Positions 43,440 through 52,887 of a DNA stretch of 64,000 nucleotides are shown in pieces. Position numbers and translations under genes: made by a program. Below the pieces are notes generated by a model. The model had not been told where the DNA came from and did not search any database. It worked only from the letters and a program-made list of their open reading frames with translations. The stretch covers positions 310,001 through 374,000 of the forward strand of contig NZ_JAGGPQ010000005.1 in the NCBI RefSeq assembly GCF_018613675.1, written 5' to 3'. This stretch comes from Arthrobacter sp. ISL-85 (GTDB lineage Bacteria > Actinomycetota > Actinomycetes > Actinomycetales > Micrococcaceae). How positions within the stretch are numbered: the stretch's first letter is position 1; every line of letters begins with the position of its first letter.

Positions 43440-44201
43440 GTGAAGACGTTTGTGCTGGGAACTTTCGGGGCTTCGGCTTTACTGGCGATGACAGTTTCTG
43501 CCTGTGGGGGTCCGGGCTCGCCGCAGGCCGCAGACTCCACGACTCCGACAGCGGGAGCGTCCCAAACCACAGCGGAAGCCCCCACCCCGACGCCAACCCC
43601 CTCGCCGACAACCAAGGCGTATACCGCCGAACAGCTGGCTGCCATCGTGAGCCAGGTGCGGGACTCGGCCGACCGAAGGCTGTCCGTCCTGCCCAGCGGA
43701 GATATCACCACCACGCTGGAGCAGACCAAGGCCATGATCGCCTCCATCGACGTGAAGCCGGCAGAGTGCAAGGAACTCGCCGCCGCGGGCACGGTGCCAT
43801 CAGTGGATGGTGCTGCGCTGGCGATGGGCGTGAGTACGGACACCGGTACCGGCGCCGTTACGGCCCTGTCCCTGGTGGCCGGCCTGGATCAAAACTTCCT
43901 GGCCAAGGTCAAGGACCAGCCGGATCAGTTGGCGAAGTGCGCCTCCATGACCATGACCGCCTCCGGCGTGGAGGTCGCGGTAACCATCAAACCCGTGGAA
44001 GGGGTGAGCGGGCTGCCCGGCGCCGTTGCCTACCGCACGGACAGTGCATTGCCCGACGGCCGTACCCAGTCCACGGTCACGGCCCAGGTGGTCCAGCAGG
44101 GTGTGGTGCTCACCTCGGTTGCGTCCGGCGGCGAAAGCGAGGCCGATGCCGTGCACCGGGCAGGGGCGCTCCTGGACTCCGCTGCTGCCTCCATAAAATA
44201 G
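43440..44201 (+). CDS. putative lipoprotein
   Basis: 253 residues. A signal peptide ends in the lipobox TVSAC with lipidated C22, followed by a Thr/Pro-rich spacer (TPTPTPSPTTK, to about 60) and a globular domain beginning AEQLAAIVSQVRDSADRRLSVLPSGDITTTLEQTK. A mid-domain pair of Cys (ECKEL, KCASM) may form a disulfide. GTG start with GGGGG upstream. It follows the GNAT gene by 39 nt. I recognise no specific family for the outer domain; surface-exposed function unknown. Confidence 0.8.
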   Translation: MKTFVLGTFGASALLAMTVSACGGPGSPQAADSTTPTAGASQTTAEAPTPTPTPSPTTKAYTAEQLAAIVSQVRDSADRRLSVLPSGDITTTLEQTKAMIASIDVKPAECKELAAAGTVPSVDGAALAMGVSTDTGTGAVTALSLVAGLDQNFLAKVKDQPDQLAKCASMTMTASGVEVAVTIKPVEGVSGLPGAVAYRTDSALPDGRTQSTVTAQVVQQGVVLTSVASGGESEADAVHRAGALLDSAAASIK

Positions 44202-44217
44202 AAGCCAGGCGGGGCGA

Positions 44218-44859
44218 TCAGGCGAGGGGGCCGGTAAGGTATCGCTGGACGCTCGGGGCCACGAGCCGCACCACGTCCTCCGGCTCGGCGGACGCGAGCG
44301 GCTCAAGCCGGACTACGTAACGGACCATCATCAGGCCCACCACCTGGGTTGCCACCAGGCTTCCGCGCAACGCCACCTCGTCAGGGTTCCCGGGAACGGA
44401 CGCCATGATCCTGCTGATCACCCTCCGTGCCACCATCTCCCGCAGGAGTGCGGTTTTGGCTTTGGACCCGATCGTGCCGCGCAGGAAGGCCAGCAGGCCC
44501 GCCTGGGCGGGGCTTTCCCACAACCGGAGCACCGTGCGCACAATCAGTTCCGCCCGCGTGGCGGGGTCCGCCTCCGCGACGCCGGCCAGCACCTGCTCCG
44601 GGTCTGCCGGCAGTTCCACGCTGAGGGCAAAGAGTTCGTCCTTGCCGGTGAAGAAATGGTGAATCATCCCGGGATCCACTCCTGCTGCCCGTGCCACTTG
44701 GCGCATGCTGGTGCCCTCAAAGCCGTGCTCTGCAAAGAGCATTCTGGCGGCGTCGAGGATATCCTCACGGGACCCTGGTGTGCCGCTTCGGCGTCCCCTG
44801 CGGGCCGTGGCCGTGTCGTCTGGCCGCGGCGAACCCCCGGGGGGATCGGGCGGCCTCAC
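44218..44859 (-). CDS. TetR-family repressor of the ABC exporter operon
   Basis: 213 residues. HTH: SREDILDAARMLFAEHGFEGTSMRQVARAAGVDPGMIHHFFTGKDELFALSV (about 28-78); C-terminal helical ligand domain. The GTG at 44859 overlaps the permease stop (GTGA); the longer frame upstream is an artefact of the permease gene. It is the third gene of the operon ATPase, permease, TetR, whose promoter carries a perfect palindrome over the start point. Autorepression relieved by an exported compound is the usual logic for this layout. Confidence 0.9.
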   Translation of the reverse strand: MRPPDPPGGSPRPDDTATARRGRRSGTPGSREDILDAARMLFAEHGFEGTSMRQVARAAGVDPGMIHHFFTGKDELFALSVELPADPEQVLAGVAEADPATRAELIVRTVLRLWESPAQAGLLAFLRGTIGSKAKTALLREMVARRVISRIMASVPGNPDEVALRGSLVATQVVGLMMVRYVVRLEPLASAEPEDVVRLVAPSVQRYLTGPLA

Positions 44860-45611
44860 GCGGTCCGCCGCCGCAGGGTGAGTGCGGCCAGGACCAAGAC
44901 GCCCAGCGAGATGGCTGCCATGACGCCCGCGTCCTGCCAAAGCCGGGCGGTGGCCTCTGCGTGGGCAGCGATCTCCTGAAGGGCATCGACGGAAAAAGTC
45001 AGGGGCAGAACGTTGGAGATTGCTTCCAGGAAGCCGTTCATCCGGTCGCGCGCAACGAAGAGGCCACACAGGAGGATCTGCGGAACAACCACTACCGGCA
45101 TGAACTGCACGGCCTGGAACTCTGTCCTGGCAAAGGCCGAACAGAACAGGCCCAGCGCGACGCCCAGGATGGCGTTGATGACAGCAATCAGCACCACGTA
45201 ACCCGGTGCTCCCGCAATGTCCAGGCCGAAGACCCAGTAAGCCACCGCCGTAGCCACCATCGACTGCAGGGCAGCCATCAGGGAAAAGGCCACCCCATAC
45301 CCGAACAGCAGGTCTGCCTTGTGCACGGGCGTGGTGAGCAGCCGCTCCAGCGTTCCGGACGTCCGCTCCCTCAGCATGGTGATCGAGGTGACCAGGAACA
45401 TCACCACGAAGGGAAAGATGGCGAGCATCATTAAGCCCACCCGGTCGAACGTCCGCGGCATGCCGGGCGGCAGGGTCTCGTTTTCGTAGAGGAAGTACAC
45501 GGCCGTGAGCAGCAGAGCAGGAACCACCAGGATCAAGGCGATGCTGCGTCGATCGTGGCGCAGCTGGCTGAGCACCCGTCGTGCCGTGGCGAGCATCATC
45601 CGGACATCCAT
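44856..45611 (-). CDS. ABC-2 type exporter permease
   Basis: 251 residues with six hydrophobic segments: ALILVVPALLLTAVYFLY, VGLMMLAIFPFVVMFLVTSITMLRERTSGTLERLLTTPVHKADLLFGYGVAF (the ABC-2 signature region), MVATAVAYWVF, YVVLIAVINAILGVALGLFCSAFARTEFQAVQFMPVVVVPQILLCGLF and a C-terminal helix. The start overlaps the ATPase stop (TGATG). Likely exports a lipophilic or antibiotic compound; substrate not readable. Confidence 0.92.
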   Translation of the reverse strand: MDVRMMLATARRVLSQLRHDRRSIALILVVPALLLTAVYFLYENETLPPGMPRTFDRVGLMMLAIFPFVVMFLVTSITMLRERTSGTLERLLTTPVHKADLLFGYGVAFSLMAALQSMVATAVAYWVFGLDIAGAPGYVVLIAVINAILGVALGLFCSAFARTEFQAVQFMPVVVVPQILLCGLFVARDRMNGFLEAISNVLPLTFSVDALQEIAAHAEATARLWQDAGVMAAISLGVLVLAALTLRRRTA

Positions 45612-46444
45612 CACCGCACGCTCCTGTGCTGTCCCGTCACGCCACTGTCCCCGCTCCCGGTGACGGCCTCCTTCGGCGGGCTCCCGCCGTCGGAGGCTTC
45701 CTGCTCCCTGATGATGGACAGGAAGGCCTGCTCCAGGTTGCTGCTGTGCCCGCACTCGCTGAGTTCGGCGGGGGTGAGCTGGGCCAGGAGCCGGCCTTCC
45801 CGCAGCAGCAGCAGCGTGTCGCAGCGGCTGGCTTCCTCCATGACGTGGCTGGACACCAGGAGTGTTGTTCCTGCCTTTGCCATGGCCCGGAACCGGTCCC
45901 AGAGGTCGGCGCGCAGGACAGGATCGAGGCCTACGGTGGGCTCGTCGAGCACCAGCAGCCGGGGGTGGGCCACCAGGGCGCAGGCCAGGGACACCCGGTT
46001 AAGCTGACCGCCGGACAGATCGGCGGCCTTACGGCGGCCGACCGGTCCAAGTCCGACGGCGGCTATGGCCTCCGCCACGTCGGCCTTGCCTTTCTGGTGC
46101 ATCGCCCCGAAGTAGCGCACGTTCGCTTCCACCGTGAGGTCCGGATAGACGCTGGGGGACTGGGTGACGTAACCCACCTCCCGTCGCAACGAGGGGGTCC
46201 CGGCGGGACGTCCCAGGACAGTGAGGGTTCCGGCGGAGATGCGCTGCGCACCCACGATGGTCCGCATCAGGGTGGTTTTGCCGCTTCCGGAAGGCCCCAG
46301 CAAACCCGTGATTTGGCCAGCTGGGAGGGCGAAGTCGAGCGCGTGGAGTACGGGTTGCCGGCCCAGCCTGACGGTGAGGGCGGCCGCAGCAACGGCGACG
46401 TCGCCGCCCCGGTTCACGGTCATGGGTAATACAGAATGCGACAC
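45611..46444 (-). CDS. ABC transporter ATP-binding protein
   Basis: 277 residues, ATPase of the exporter. Walker A GPSGSGKT (50-57), Q-loop in VTQSPSVYPDLTV, ABC signature LSGGQ (143-147), Walker B LLVLDEP (163-169) and the switch His in LLVSSHVMEEA. A C-terminal tail of about 40 residues is polar. The GTG at 46444 has GGAGG 6 nt upstream; the internal ATG at residue 8 is less well placed. First gene of the operon, immediately downstream of a complete promoter-operator. Confidence 0.94.
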   Translation of the reverse strand: MSHSVLPMTVNRGGDVAVAAAALTVRLGRQPVLHALDFALPAGQITGLLGPSGSGKTTLMRTIVGAQRISAGTLTVLGRPAGTPSLRREVGYVTQSPSVYPDLTVEANVRYFGAMHQKGKADVAEAIAAVGLGPVGRRKAADLSGGQLNRVSLACALVAHPRLLVLDEPTVGLDPVLRADLWDRFRAMAKAGTTLLVSSHVMEEASRCDTLLLLREGRLLAQLTPAELSECGHSSNLEQAFLSIIREQEASDGGSPPKEAVTGSGDSGVTGQHRSVR

Positions 46445-46492
46445 GGCTGCCTCCGGCGCTGCACCAGGTGTGCGGCCGGGCAGGATGTCCAG

Positions 46493-46516
46493 CTAATTCA
46501 TCACCTGATGAATTAG
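46493..46516 (-). promoter_or_regulatory. perfect 24-bp TetR operator of the ABC operon
   Basis: CTAATTCATCA (46493-46503) and TGATGAATTAG (46506-46516) are exact reverse complements around CC. It begins right after the -10 box on the minus strand, so it covers the transcription start. The TetR gene is the third gene of the operon it controls. Confidence 0.85.
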
Positions 46517-46545
46517 AAGATAGGACGGACGCCGCCGCGGGTCAA
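46517..46545 (-). promoter_or_regulatory. sigma-A promoter of the ABC-TetR operon
   Basis: On the minus strand TTGACC (46545-46540) and TATCTT (46522-46517) are exactly 17 bp apart. The operator starts at the next base downstream. Confidence 0.8.
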
Positions 46546-46888
46546 CAGATTCCGAAAATAAAAACACTTGTCAAACGTGTGCGCGATCACATAAGTTCGA
46601 CCTAGCTGCGCTGGAAGTGGGGTGGGCGGTCTCACCAGTCCTCATCAGTACTCAGCGATAACGGCGTTGAGCCACGCCCGGATGCGATGACCAGCCCTAT
46701 TGGGGGGCCAGGGGCTTTGTATTCCCGGGCGTGGCTCTACTGTTTCCGCTGACGGTGTCCCGGGGCGCTCTCCGGCGGCTCTCCGCCACGGCCAGTCCGT
46801 GCCGCAGGTTGTGTGCCGGTAGATTAGTACCCAGACGAAATTGTCCGGCCCTGCTGACCCAGCACCTCCCCAGAAACGGATACCACCC
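46546..46888. other. gene-free region between the ABC promoter and proS, with a 13-bp stem
   Basis: No credible gene. It is AT-rich near 46550-46600 (AAAATAAAAACACTTG). It holds a perfect inverted repeat GAGCCACGCCCGG / CCGGGCGTGGCTC at 46669-46681 and 46725-46737, with a second partial stem AGCCC/GGGCT inside, and TAGATT at 46820-46825, the probable proS -10 box. The stem has no T run after it. Confidence 0.5.
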
Positions 46889-48700
46889 GTGGTCCTACGA
46901 CTGTCCCAGCTTTTCCTGCGCACGCTGCGCGAAGACCCCGTCGATGCCGAGGTCGCCAGCCACAAACTCCTGGTCCGCGCCGGCTACATCCGGCGCGCAG
47001 CCCCCGGCATCTACACTTGGCTGCCGCTGGGGCTGAGCGTCCTGCGCAAAGTCGAGGACATCATCCGTCAGGAAATGACTGCCATCGGCGCCCAGGAAGT
47101 CCACTTCCCGGCACTCCTTCCCCGGGAGCCGTACGAAGCGACCAACCGCTGGACCGAATACGGCGAAGGTTTGTTCCGGCTCCAGGACCGCAAGGGCGCT
47201 GATTACCTCCTGGCTCCCACGCACGAGGAGATGTTCACGCTCCTGGTCAAGGACCTGTACTCGTCCTACAAGGACTTGCCGCTGAGCCTTTACCAGATCC
47301 AGAACAAGTACCGCGACGAAGCGCGCCCCCGGGCAGGGCTCCTCCGCGGCCGCGAATTCATCATGAAGGATTCCTACTCCTTCGACGTCGACGATGCAGG
47401 CCTGGACGCCAGCTACTCAGCCCACCGTGCCGCCTACCTGAAGATCTTCGAACGCCTGGGACTGGAAGTTGTGCCGGTGGCAGCCACCGCGGGAGCGATG
47501 GGTGGGTCCAAGAGCGAGGAGTTCCTGTTCCCCACTGAGATCGGCGAGGACACCTTTGTCCGCTCCGCAGGCGGCTATGCGGCCAACGTCGAGGCCGTCA
47601 CCACGGTGGTCCCTGACGAAATCGACTTCTCCAATGCCCCGGCCGCAGAAGTCCTGGACACCCCGGACACTCCCACCATCGAGACCCTCGTCGCCGCGGC
47701 GAACGTGATTGCCCCCAGGGCAGAGGCCGACGGCGGCCCTTGGACTGCCGCTGACACGCTTAAGAACGTGGTCCTCGCCGTCACACTGCCCACGGGTGAG
47801 CGGCAGTTGGTGGTCATCGGGGTTCCCGGTGACCGGGCAGTGGACCTCAAGCGCGTCGAAGCGAACATCGGCGCTTTCCTGCCCATCGCGGGTGAGATCG
47901 GACTTGAGCAGGCCGGCGAGGAAGACCTCAAGAAGCAGCCGCTGATCGTGAAGGGCTACCTGGGCCCGGGGCTTTCCCTGGACCAGGCGCTCCTCGGGGC
48001 CGAAAGCACCACCAAGCTGCTGTACCTCGTGGACCCGCGGGTGGTCAGCGGAACCGCATGGATCACCGGGGCCAACCAGGCCGGCAAGCACGTCTTCGGC
48101 CTGGTTGCCGGCCGCGACTTCAGCTGGGACGGCGCCATCGAATGCACCGAAGTCCGCGCCGGTGACCCCTCCCCGGACGGCTCCGGTCCCCTTGAGACCG
48201 CCCGCGGCATCGAGATGGGCCACATCTTCCAGCTGGGCCGTAAATACGCCGAAGCCCTTGACCTGAAGGTGCTGGACCAGTACGGCAAGCAGGTAGTTGT
48301 CACCATGGGCTCCTATGGAGTCGGAGTAACCCGGGCCGTGGCGGCGCTGGCCGAAGCCAACCACGATGACCGCGGCCTGGTCTGGCCCCGCACGGTGGCT
48401 CCCGCCGATGTGCACGTGGTGGCGGTGGGCCGCGGCGAGGAGATCTTCCAGGCAGCGGAGAAACTCGCAGCAGATCTCGAGGCGGCAGGCCTCTCGGTCA
48501 TCTACGACGACCGCCCCAAGGTCTCGCCCGGTGTGAAGTTCGGCGACGCCGAACTGCTGGGTGTCCCCACCATCCTGGCAGTGGGACGCGGCCTGGTGGA
48601 CGGCGTGGTGGAGATCAAGGACCGCCGCAGCGGAGAAGCCGAGAACATCGAGGTGGACAAGGCCGTCGACTACGTGGTCAACGCCGTCCGCAACCAGTGA
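46889..48700 (+). CDS. proS: prolyl-tRNA synthetase
   Basis: 603 residues from the GTG at 46889 ([36 protein letters not shown], the usual actinobacterial start); the frame is open further up to 46841. Bacterial-type ProRS: class II motif 1 around [27 protein letters not shown], motif 2 [32 protein letters not shown], the editing (INS) domain in the middle (about 225-400), motif 3 [17 protein letters not shown], and the anticodon domain at the C-terminus. Its stop overlaps the GTG of the next gene. Confidence 0.97.
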   Translation: MVLRLSQLFLRTLREDPVDAEVASHKLLVRAGYIRRAAPGIYTWLPLGLSVLRKVEDIIRQEMTAIGAQEVHFPALLPREPYEATNRWTEYGEGLFRLQDRKGADYLLAPTHEEMFTLLVKDLYSSYKDLPLSLYQIQNKYRDEARPRAGLLRGREFIMKDSYSFDVDDAGLDASYSAHRAAYLKIFERLGLEVVPVAATAGAMGGSKSEEFLFPTEIGEDTFVRSAGGYAANVEAVTTVVPDEIDFSNAPAAEVLDTPDTPTIETLVAAANVIAPRAEADGGPWTAADTLKNVVLAVTLPTGERQLVVIGVPGDRAVDLKRVEANIGAFLPIAGEIGLEQAGEEDLKKQPLIVKGYLGPGLSLDQALLGAESTTKLLYLVDPRVVSGTAWITGANQAGKHVFGLVAGRDFSWDGAIECTEVRAGDPSPDGSGPLETARGIEMGHIFQLGRKYAEALDLKVLDQYGKQVVVTMGSYGVGVTRAVAALAEANHDDRGLVWPRTVAPADVHVVAVGRGEEIFQAAEKLAADLEAAGLSVIYDDRPKVSPGVKFGDAELLGVPTILAVGRGLVDGVVEIKDRRSGEAENIEVDKAVDYVVNAVRNQ

Positions 48701-49491
48701 TCTCCGGCTTCGAGTCGATCCAGCTCACCACCATCATCCTGATCGTGGTGGCTGGATTCGCAGCCGGCTGGGTTGACGCGGTGGTGGGCGGCGGTGGCCT
48801 CATCCAGCTGCCCGCGCTGCTGCTGGTTCCAGGCATCGCACCCGTCCAGGCGCTGGCCACCAACAAGATGGGCTCCATCTTCGGGACCGCCACCAGCGCC
48901 GCCACCTACTACCGGAGGGTGGGGCCGGACCTCCGGACTGCGGTGCCCATGGCCGTCATAGCCCTTGCGGGCAGTTTCGGCGGGGCTAGCCTGGCGGCCA
49001 CCCTGCCGGCCGGGGTCTTCAAGCCCATTATCGTGGTGGCGCTGGTCGCCGTCGCGCTTTTCACCGCCCTCAGGCCCAGCGTCGGTGAGTTGACGGCGCT
49101 GCGGCACGATGGCCACAGGCACTATGTTGTCGCCTGCCTCATCGGTGCGGTGATCGGCTTCTATGACGGGCTCATCGGTCCCGGGACAGGCTCGTTCCTG
49201 GTCATCGCCCTGGTGTCCGCCATGGGGTATGCCTTCCTGGAAGCGAGCGCCAAAGCCAAGATCGTGAACATGGCCACCAACGCGGGGGCCCTGCTGTTCT
49301 TCCTCCCGCACGGGTCCATCCTGTGGGGTATCGGACTGGTGCTCGGGGCAGCGAATATGGCCGGTGGCTACCTTGGCGCCCGGACTGCAGTGCAGCAGGG
49401 CAGCAAATTTGTCCGGGTGGTCTTCCTGATGGTTGTCGGGGCCCTGATCATCAAACTCGGCTACGACGTCTGGCAGGAAAACTTCGCCTGA
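48697..49491 (+). CDS. TauE/SafE-family permease
   Basis: 264 residues, eight hydrophobic helices in two repeats. Family motifs: [50 protein letters not shown], and in the second half [20 protein letters not shown] with [17 protein letters not shown]. Such proteins move sulfite, sulfoacetate or other organic anions out of cells. GTG start inside the proS stop (GTGA), so it shares the proS transcript. Substrate unknown. Confidence 0.88.
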   Translation: MISGFESIQLTTIILIVVAGFAAGWVDAVVGGGGLIQLPALLLVPGIAPVQALATNKMGSIFGTATSAATYYRRVGPDLRTAVPMAVIALAGSFGGASLAATLPAGVFKPIIVVALVAVALFTALRPSVGELTALRHDGHRHYVVACLIGAVIGFYDGLIGPGTGSFLVIALVSAMGYAFLEASAKAKIVNMATNAGALLFFLPHGSILWGIGLVLGAANMAGGYLGARTAVQQGSKFVRVVFLMVVGALIIKLGYDVWQENFA

Positions 49492-49548
49492 TCCAGCCCC
49501 GGACATTGGTCCTCGTGACGGCGGCCCGCCCGGCGTAGCATGCAGGGT

Positions 49549-50940
49549 ATGGCACCCGGCGAGGACGAGTATGCCGCGGCACTGGCGGCTGCAGCCAGGC
49601 ATTCGCAGGCCTGGCTGGCGAGCCTCCCGGAGCGCCCCGTAGGGCCCCGCCTGCATGCCTCCGAACTCGCGGAAGTGTTTGGCGGGCCGCTGCCGGAAGC
49701 AGGCATGCCGGCCGCGGATGTGATCGATTTCCTGGCCAAGCAAGCCGAGCCCGGGCTGATGGCAATGCCCTCCGGCCGTTTCTTCGGCTGGGTCATTGGC
49801 GGGACCCTGCCCGCTGCCCTGGCCTCGGACTGGTTGGTCAGCGCCTGGGACCAGAACGCCGGGCTCCGCTACGCCACCCCTGCCACCGCTGCCATCGAGG
49901 AAGCCGCCGGACAGTGGGTGCTGGAGCTGCTGGGGCTGCCGTCCGCGGCCGACGTCGGATTCGTCACCGGCGCCACCATGGCAAATTTCACGGGGATGGC
50001 CGCCGCCCGCTGGCGGTTGCTTGCCGACGCCGGCTGGGACCTGGACCGGGACAGCCTCTCCGGCGCACCCCGGATCCGCTGCTTCGTGGGACGGGAACGG
50101 CACGACACCGTGGACCTTGGCCTGCGCTACCTGGGCCTTGGCAAGCCAACGCTGGTCGACGCCGACAGCCAGGGCCGCGTGGTCCCGGCAGCCCTGGACG
50201 TGGCCCTTGCCGAAGGCACCGGGCCCGCGCTGGTGTGCCTCCAGGCGGGCAACCTGCACTCCGGCGCCTTCGACCCCTTTCCCGAGGCCATCGCCGTCGC
50301 ACGCAAGCATGGCGCGTGGGTGCACATCGATGGTGCCTTCGGGCTGTGGGCCGCCGCGGCCCCCGAATTGCGGCACCTCACCCAGGGTTTTGAAGAAGCC
50401 GACTCGTGGGGCACGGACGCCCACAAGACCCTGAACGTGCCCTACGACTGCGGCATAGCGATCGTCAGGGACGCGGTGGCGCTGCGGGCCGCGATGGGCC
50501 TGCACGCCAGTTACCTGGTGCACGATGCCGAAGGCCCGGGCGACCCTTTCGAAAAGGTCCCGGAGCTGTCCCGAAGGGCACGGGGCGTGCCGGTATGGGC
50601 AGCCCTTAAAAGCCTGGGCCGCGAAGGAGTGGCTGCCCAGGTGGGCGGCCTGGCCGCTGCAGCAACGGCCATCGCGGAGGGGTTGGCAGCCCTGGACGGC
50701 GTGGAAGTACTCAACGACGTCGGCTACACCCAGGTGTGCCTGGCGTTCAGGGACGACGACACCACCCGCGCCGTCACCGCCCGCATCATCGAAGAGGGAA
50801 AGGTGTGGATGTCAGGTTCGCACTGGCGGGACCGCGACATCCTGCGGGTTTCGGTGAGCAACTGGCATACCGCGGGGGAGGATGTGGCCACGGCGGTGGA
50901 CGCTGTCCGGTCAGCCCTGGCGGCAGTGAAGGACTCCTGA
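49549..50940 (+). CDS. PLP-dependent decarboxylase (group II/aromatic amino acid type)
   Basis: 463 residues. The Schiff-base lysine is K293 in TDAHKTLNVPYDCG, and the PLP-binding Asp lies in VHIDGAFGLWAA. FFGWVIGGTLPAALASDWL and TGATMANFTGMAAARWRLL are typical of aspartate/tyrosine/aromatic amino acid decarboxylases of this fold. TAGCAT (49536-49541) is a -10 box 7 nt before ATG 49549, so the nominal ATG at 49540, which lies inside that box, is rejected. A leaderless mRNA is implied. Substrate cannot be assigned. Confidence 0.87.
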   Translation: MAPGEDEYAAALAAAARHSQAWLASLPERPVGPRLHASELAEVFGGPLPEAGMPAADVIDFLAKQAEPGLMAMPSGRFFGWVIGGTLPAALASDWLVSAWDQNAGLRYATPATAAIEEAAGQWVLELLGLPSAADVGFVTGATMANFTGMAAARWRLLADAGWDLDRDSLSGAPRIRCFVGRERHDTVDLGLRYLGLGKPTLVDADSQGRVVPAALDVALAEGTGPALVCLQAGNLHSGAFDPFPEAIAVARKHGAWVHIDGAFGLWAAAAPELRHLTQGFEEADSWGTDAHKTLNVPYDCGIAIVRDAVALRAAMGLHASYLVHDAEGPGDPFEKVPELSRRARGVPVWAALKSLGREGVAAQVGGLAAAATAIAEGLAALDGVEVLNDVGYTQVCLAFRDDDTTRAVTARIIEEGKVWMSGSHWRDRDILRVSVSNWHTAGEDVATAVDAVRSALAAVKDS

Positions 50941-50983
50941 CCGTTCCGCGGTGGGGGACCCCCTCCGGTGGCTGCCGCGGAGC

Positions 50984-52033
50984 CTATCCGCCCTGTCCAG
51001 GTTCCGGCAGCGAATGGGGATGCGGCAGGCCGTCCAAGGTGTTCCCGGCGAGGGTGCTGGCCACCCAGAGTGACCGGGCCAGATCGGCCCGGTGGCCCTG
51101 CCCGGCGTACCCCAGCGCATTTTCGACCTCCCTGGCGATGGCCCACTCCCGCGCCACGTCCGGATCCAGGCCGGCGGCCGTGCTGAAGTCATGACAGCGC
51201 CTGAGGAGCGCAGGACCGGGCCGGTCGGCAGGCAGGTCGGCAAGGCGGTTCCACAGCAGAGGCGCCACCGCGAACTCGGGCTCGCCGATCATTGGCTGCG
51301 GGTCGATCGCCGCATAGCCAGCCGGGAACGGCAGTGCCCCCGACGTTCCCGGCCGGGCCAGGATGTTCAGGAAATGCAGGTCCGTGTGGACCAGGAAATC
51401 ACGGGCGGACCTGCGTCCCACCGCGCCGCGCGTCTGGCACACTTCAAGGGCCGCTTCCAACAGCCATCGGGGAAGCGGCCGGCCCAGCTGTTCCCAGTCT
51501 GCGGGCAGGTCGTCGCTCCATTGTTCGGCCCGGGCAGCGATGTGGGTGAATTCCTGCCACTCCGGGCGGTGGTCCGGGGCGAGCAGCAGCTGCCGCATCA
51601 AGCCGCCCCACACCTGCGCTGCATGGTCCAGCGGCAGGTCCGCCAGCGACCGCTCGGCGTCGAGGCGCTCCAGGAGCATGGCGCACGATCCGGTATCCGA
51701 GGCCAGCAGCACAACAGCGCCGCGGCCACCCCAGAGCACCAGCGCATGCCGCTCCACCTTGGCCTCATCATGGGGAAAGGCGATTTTGAGGGCTGCGGGC
51801 AGGCCATCTTCCTGCCGCACAGGAATGACGAGGCCGCCGTGGCCGCTCCAGGGGAAGCTGCCCGGAGCCAGGTCAACCTCCAAGTGCCACTGCTCCAGGC
51901 GGGACGCCAGCAGTGCCGGGAGGCTGCCCAGCCAGGCGCGGCCCGCACTGCTGCGTGTGTACCGGGCAGAGAGGTCCGGGGGGATGGGAACGTCGGGCAG
52001 CACGGAATCAGGCAGCACGGAGTCAGACAACAC
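50984..52033 (-). CDS. aminoglycoside/hydroxyurea phosphotransferase-like kinase
   Basis: 349 residues. Kinase-like fold of the streptomycin 6-kinase (APH(6)/hydroxyurea) type: VPIPPDLSARYTRSSAGRAWLGSLPALLASRLEQWHLEVD at the N-terminus, ALKIAFPHDEAKVERHALVLW (ATP-binding Lys and Glu), catalytic loop VHTDLHFLNILA, and DPQPMIGEPEFAVAPLLWNRL. It may confer streptomycin tolerance or act on a metabolite. The N-terminus has a small repeat (SDSVLPDSVLPD). The GTG at 52033 overlaps the VIT1 stop by 11 nt. Confidence 0.85.
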   Translation of the reverse strand: MLSDSVLPDSVLPDVPIPPDLSARYTRSSAGRAWLGSLPALLASRLEQWHLEVDLAPGSFPWSGHGGLVIPVRQEDGLPAALKIAFPHDEAKVERHALVLWGGRGAVVLLASDTGSCAMLLERLDAERSLADLPLDHAAQVWGGLMRQLLLAPDHRPEWQEFTHIAARAEQWSDDLPADWEQLGRPLPRWLLEAALEVCQTRGAVGRRSARDFLVHTDLHFLNILARPGTSGALPFPAGYAAIDPQPMIGEPEFAVAPLLWNRLADLPADRPGPALLRRCHDFSTAAGLDPDVAREWAIAREVENALGYAGQGHRADLARSLWVASTLAGNTLDGLPHPHSLPEPGQGG

Positions 52034-52790
52034 CGGAGGCGCCGAGCAGGTTGCCGATCACGAACGTGGCCGCGAGTGCCAGGGCCCCGCCCACCACCAC
52101 GCGGACGGCTGCCCGGGTTTTCGAGCCGCCGCCAATCCAGGCGCCCAGGGCACCCGTCAAGGCCAAAGCCACCAGGACTGAAATGAAGGTCAGCGGGACC
52201 CGGATCCCGGGTGGCGGAAGCAGGATGGCCAGCATGGGCAGGATGGCCCCGATGGTGAAGGCTATTGCCGAGGCGAATGCGGCATGCCAGGGCATGACGA
52301 TGTCCGCCTCGTCGATGTTGAGCTCAGCCGACAGGTGTGCTGCCAGGACATCGTGGGCCGTAAGCTCCTTGGCAACCTTGACCGCCGTTTCGGGGGTGAG
52401 GCCCTTGGCCTGGTAGATGGCGGTCAGCTCGGCCAGTTCCGCTTCCGGATCTTCGGCCAGCTCGCGGCGTTCCTTCTCGATCAGCGCCCGCTGGCTGTCG
52501 CTTTGGCTGCTGACCGAAACATATTCGCCCAACGCCATGGACACGGCACCGCCCACCACCCCGGCTACGCCTGCTGTGATGATGGGGCCCAGCTCGGCGG
52601 TGGCCCCGGCCACGCCCACCACGATCGCGGCAACCGAGACGATGCCGTCGTTGGCGCCCAGGACGCCGGCGCGAAGCCAGTTCAGCCGGTGGGCAGTGTC
52701 GTCGCCATGCGGTTCCGTTTCAAGGTGGCGGTCCAGGCCCGGGCTGGCTGCACTGGCTCCCAGGGCGTCAGCCGGTTCGTCGGCGTTCAT
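52023..52790 (-). CDS. VIT1/CCC1-family iron/manganese transporter
   Basis: 255 residues, five membrane helices. Family features: HRLNWLRAGVLGANDGIVSVAAIVVGVAGA, GAVSMALGEYVSVSSQSDSQRALIEKERREL, then a metal-binding-type cytosolic helix pair (DPEAELAELTAIYQAKGLTPETAVKVAKELTAHD) and the FASAIAFTIGAILPMLAILLPP helices. Moves Fe2+ or Mn2+ out of the cytosol. The start at ATG 52790 (MNADEPADAL) is preferred over 52826. It lies between a ferritin-like gene upstream and the kinase gene. Confidence 0.9.
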   Translation of the reverse strand: MNADEPADALGASAASPGLDRHLETEPHGDDTAHRLNWLRAGVLGANDGIVSVAAIVVGVAGATAELGPIITAGVAGVVGGAVSMALGEYVSVSSQSDSQRALIEKERRELAEDPEAELAELTAIYQAKGLTPETAVKVAKELTAHDVLAAHLSAELNIDEADIVMPWHAAFASAIAFTIGAILPMLAILLPPPGIRVPLTFISVLVALALTGALGAWIGGGSKTRAAVRVVVGGALALAATFVIGNLLGASGVV

Positions 52791-52887
52791 CCCTTCAGCA
52801 AACCACCCCCGCCCGCCCAATGCCACCCTCCAGGGGCCTTCCTTCCGGGACGTTCAAGGCGGGGGAGACCCGCGGACCACGGCCGGG

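Noticed and set aside
46578..46591. TGTG-CGCGAT-CACA near the ABC promoter as a CRP/GlxR site
   Set aside because: Spacing between the half-sites is 2 bp too short for the consensus, and the true control elements of this promoter lie elsewhere.
49540..49548. ATG at 49540 as start of the PLP decarboxylase
   Set aside because: It lies inside TAGCAT, the likely -10 box, and has no ribosome site; the next in-frame ATG fits the leaderless pattern.
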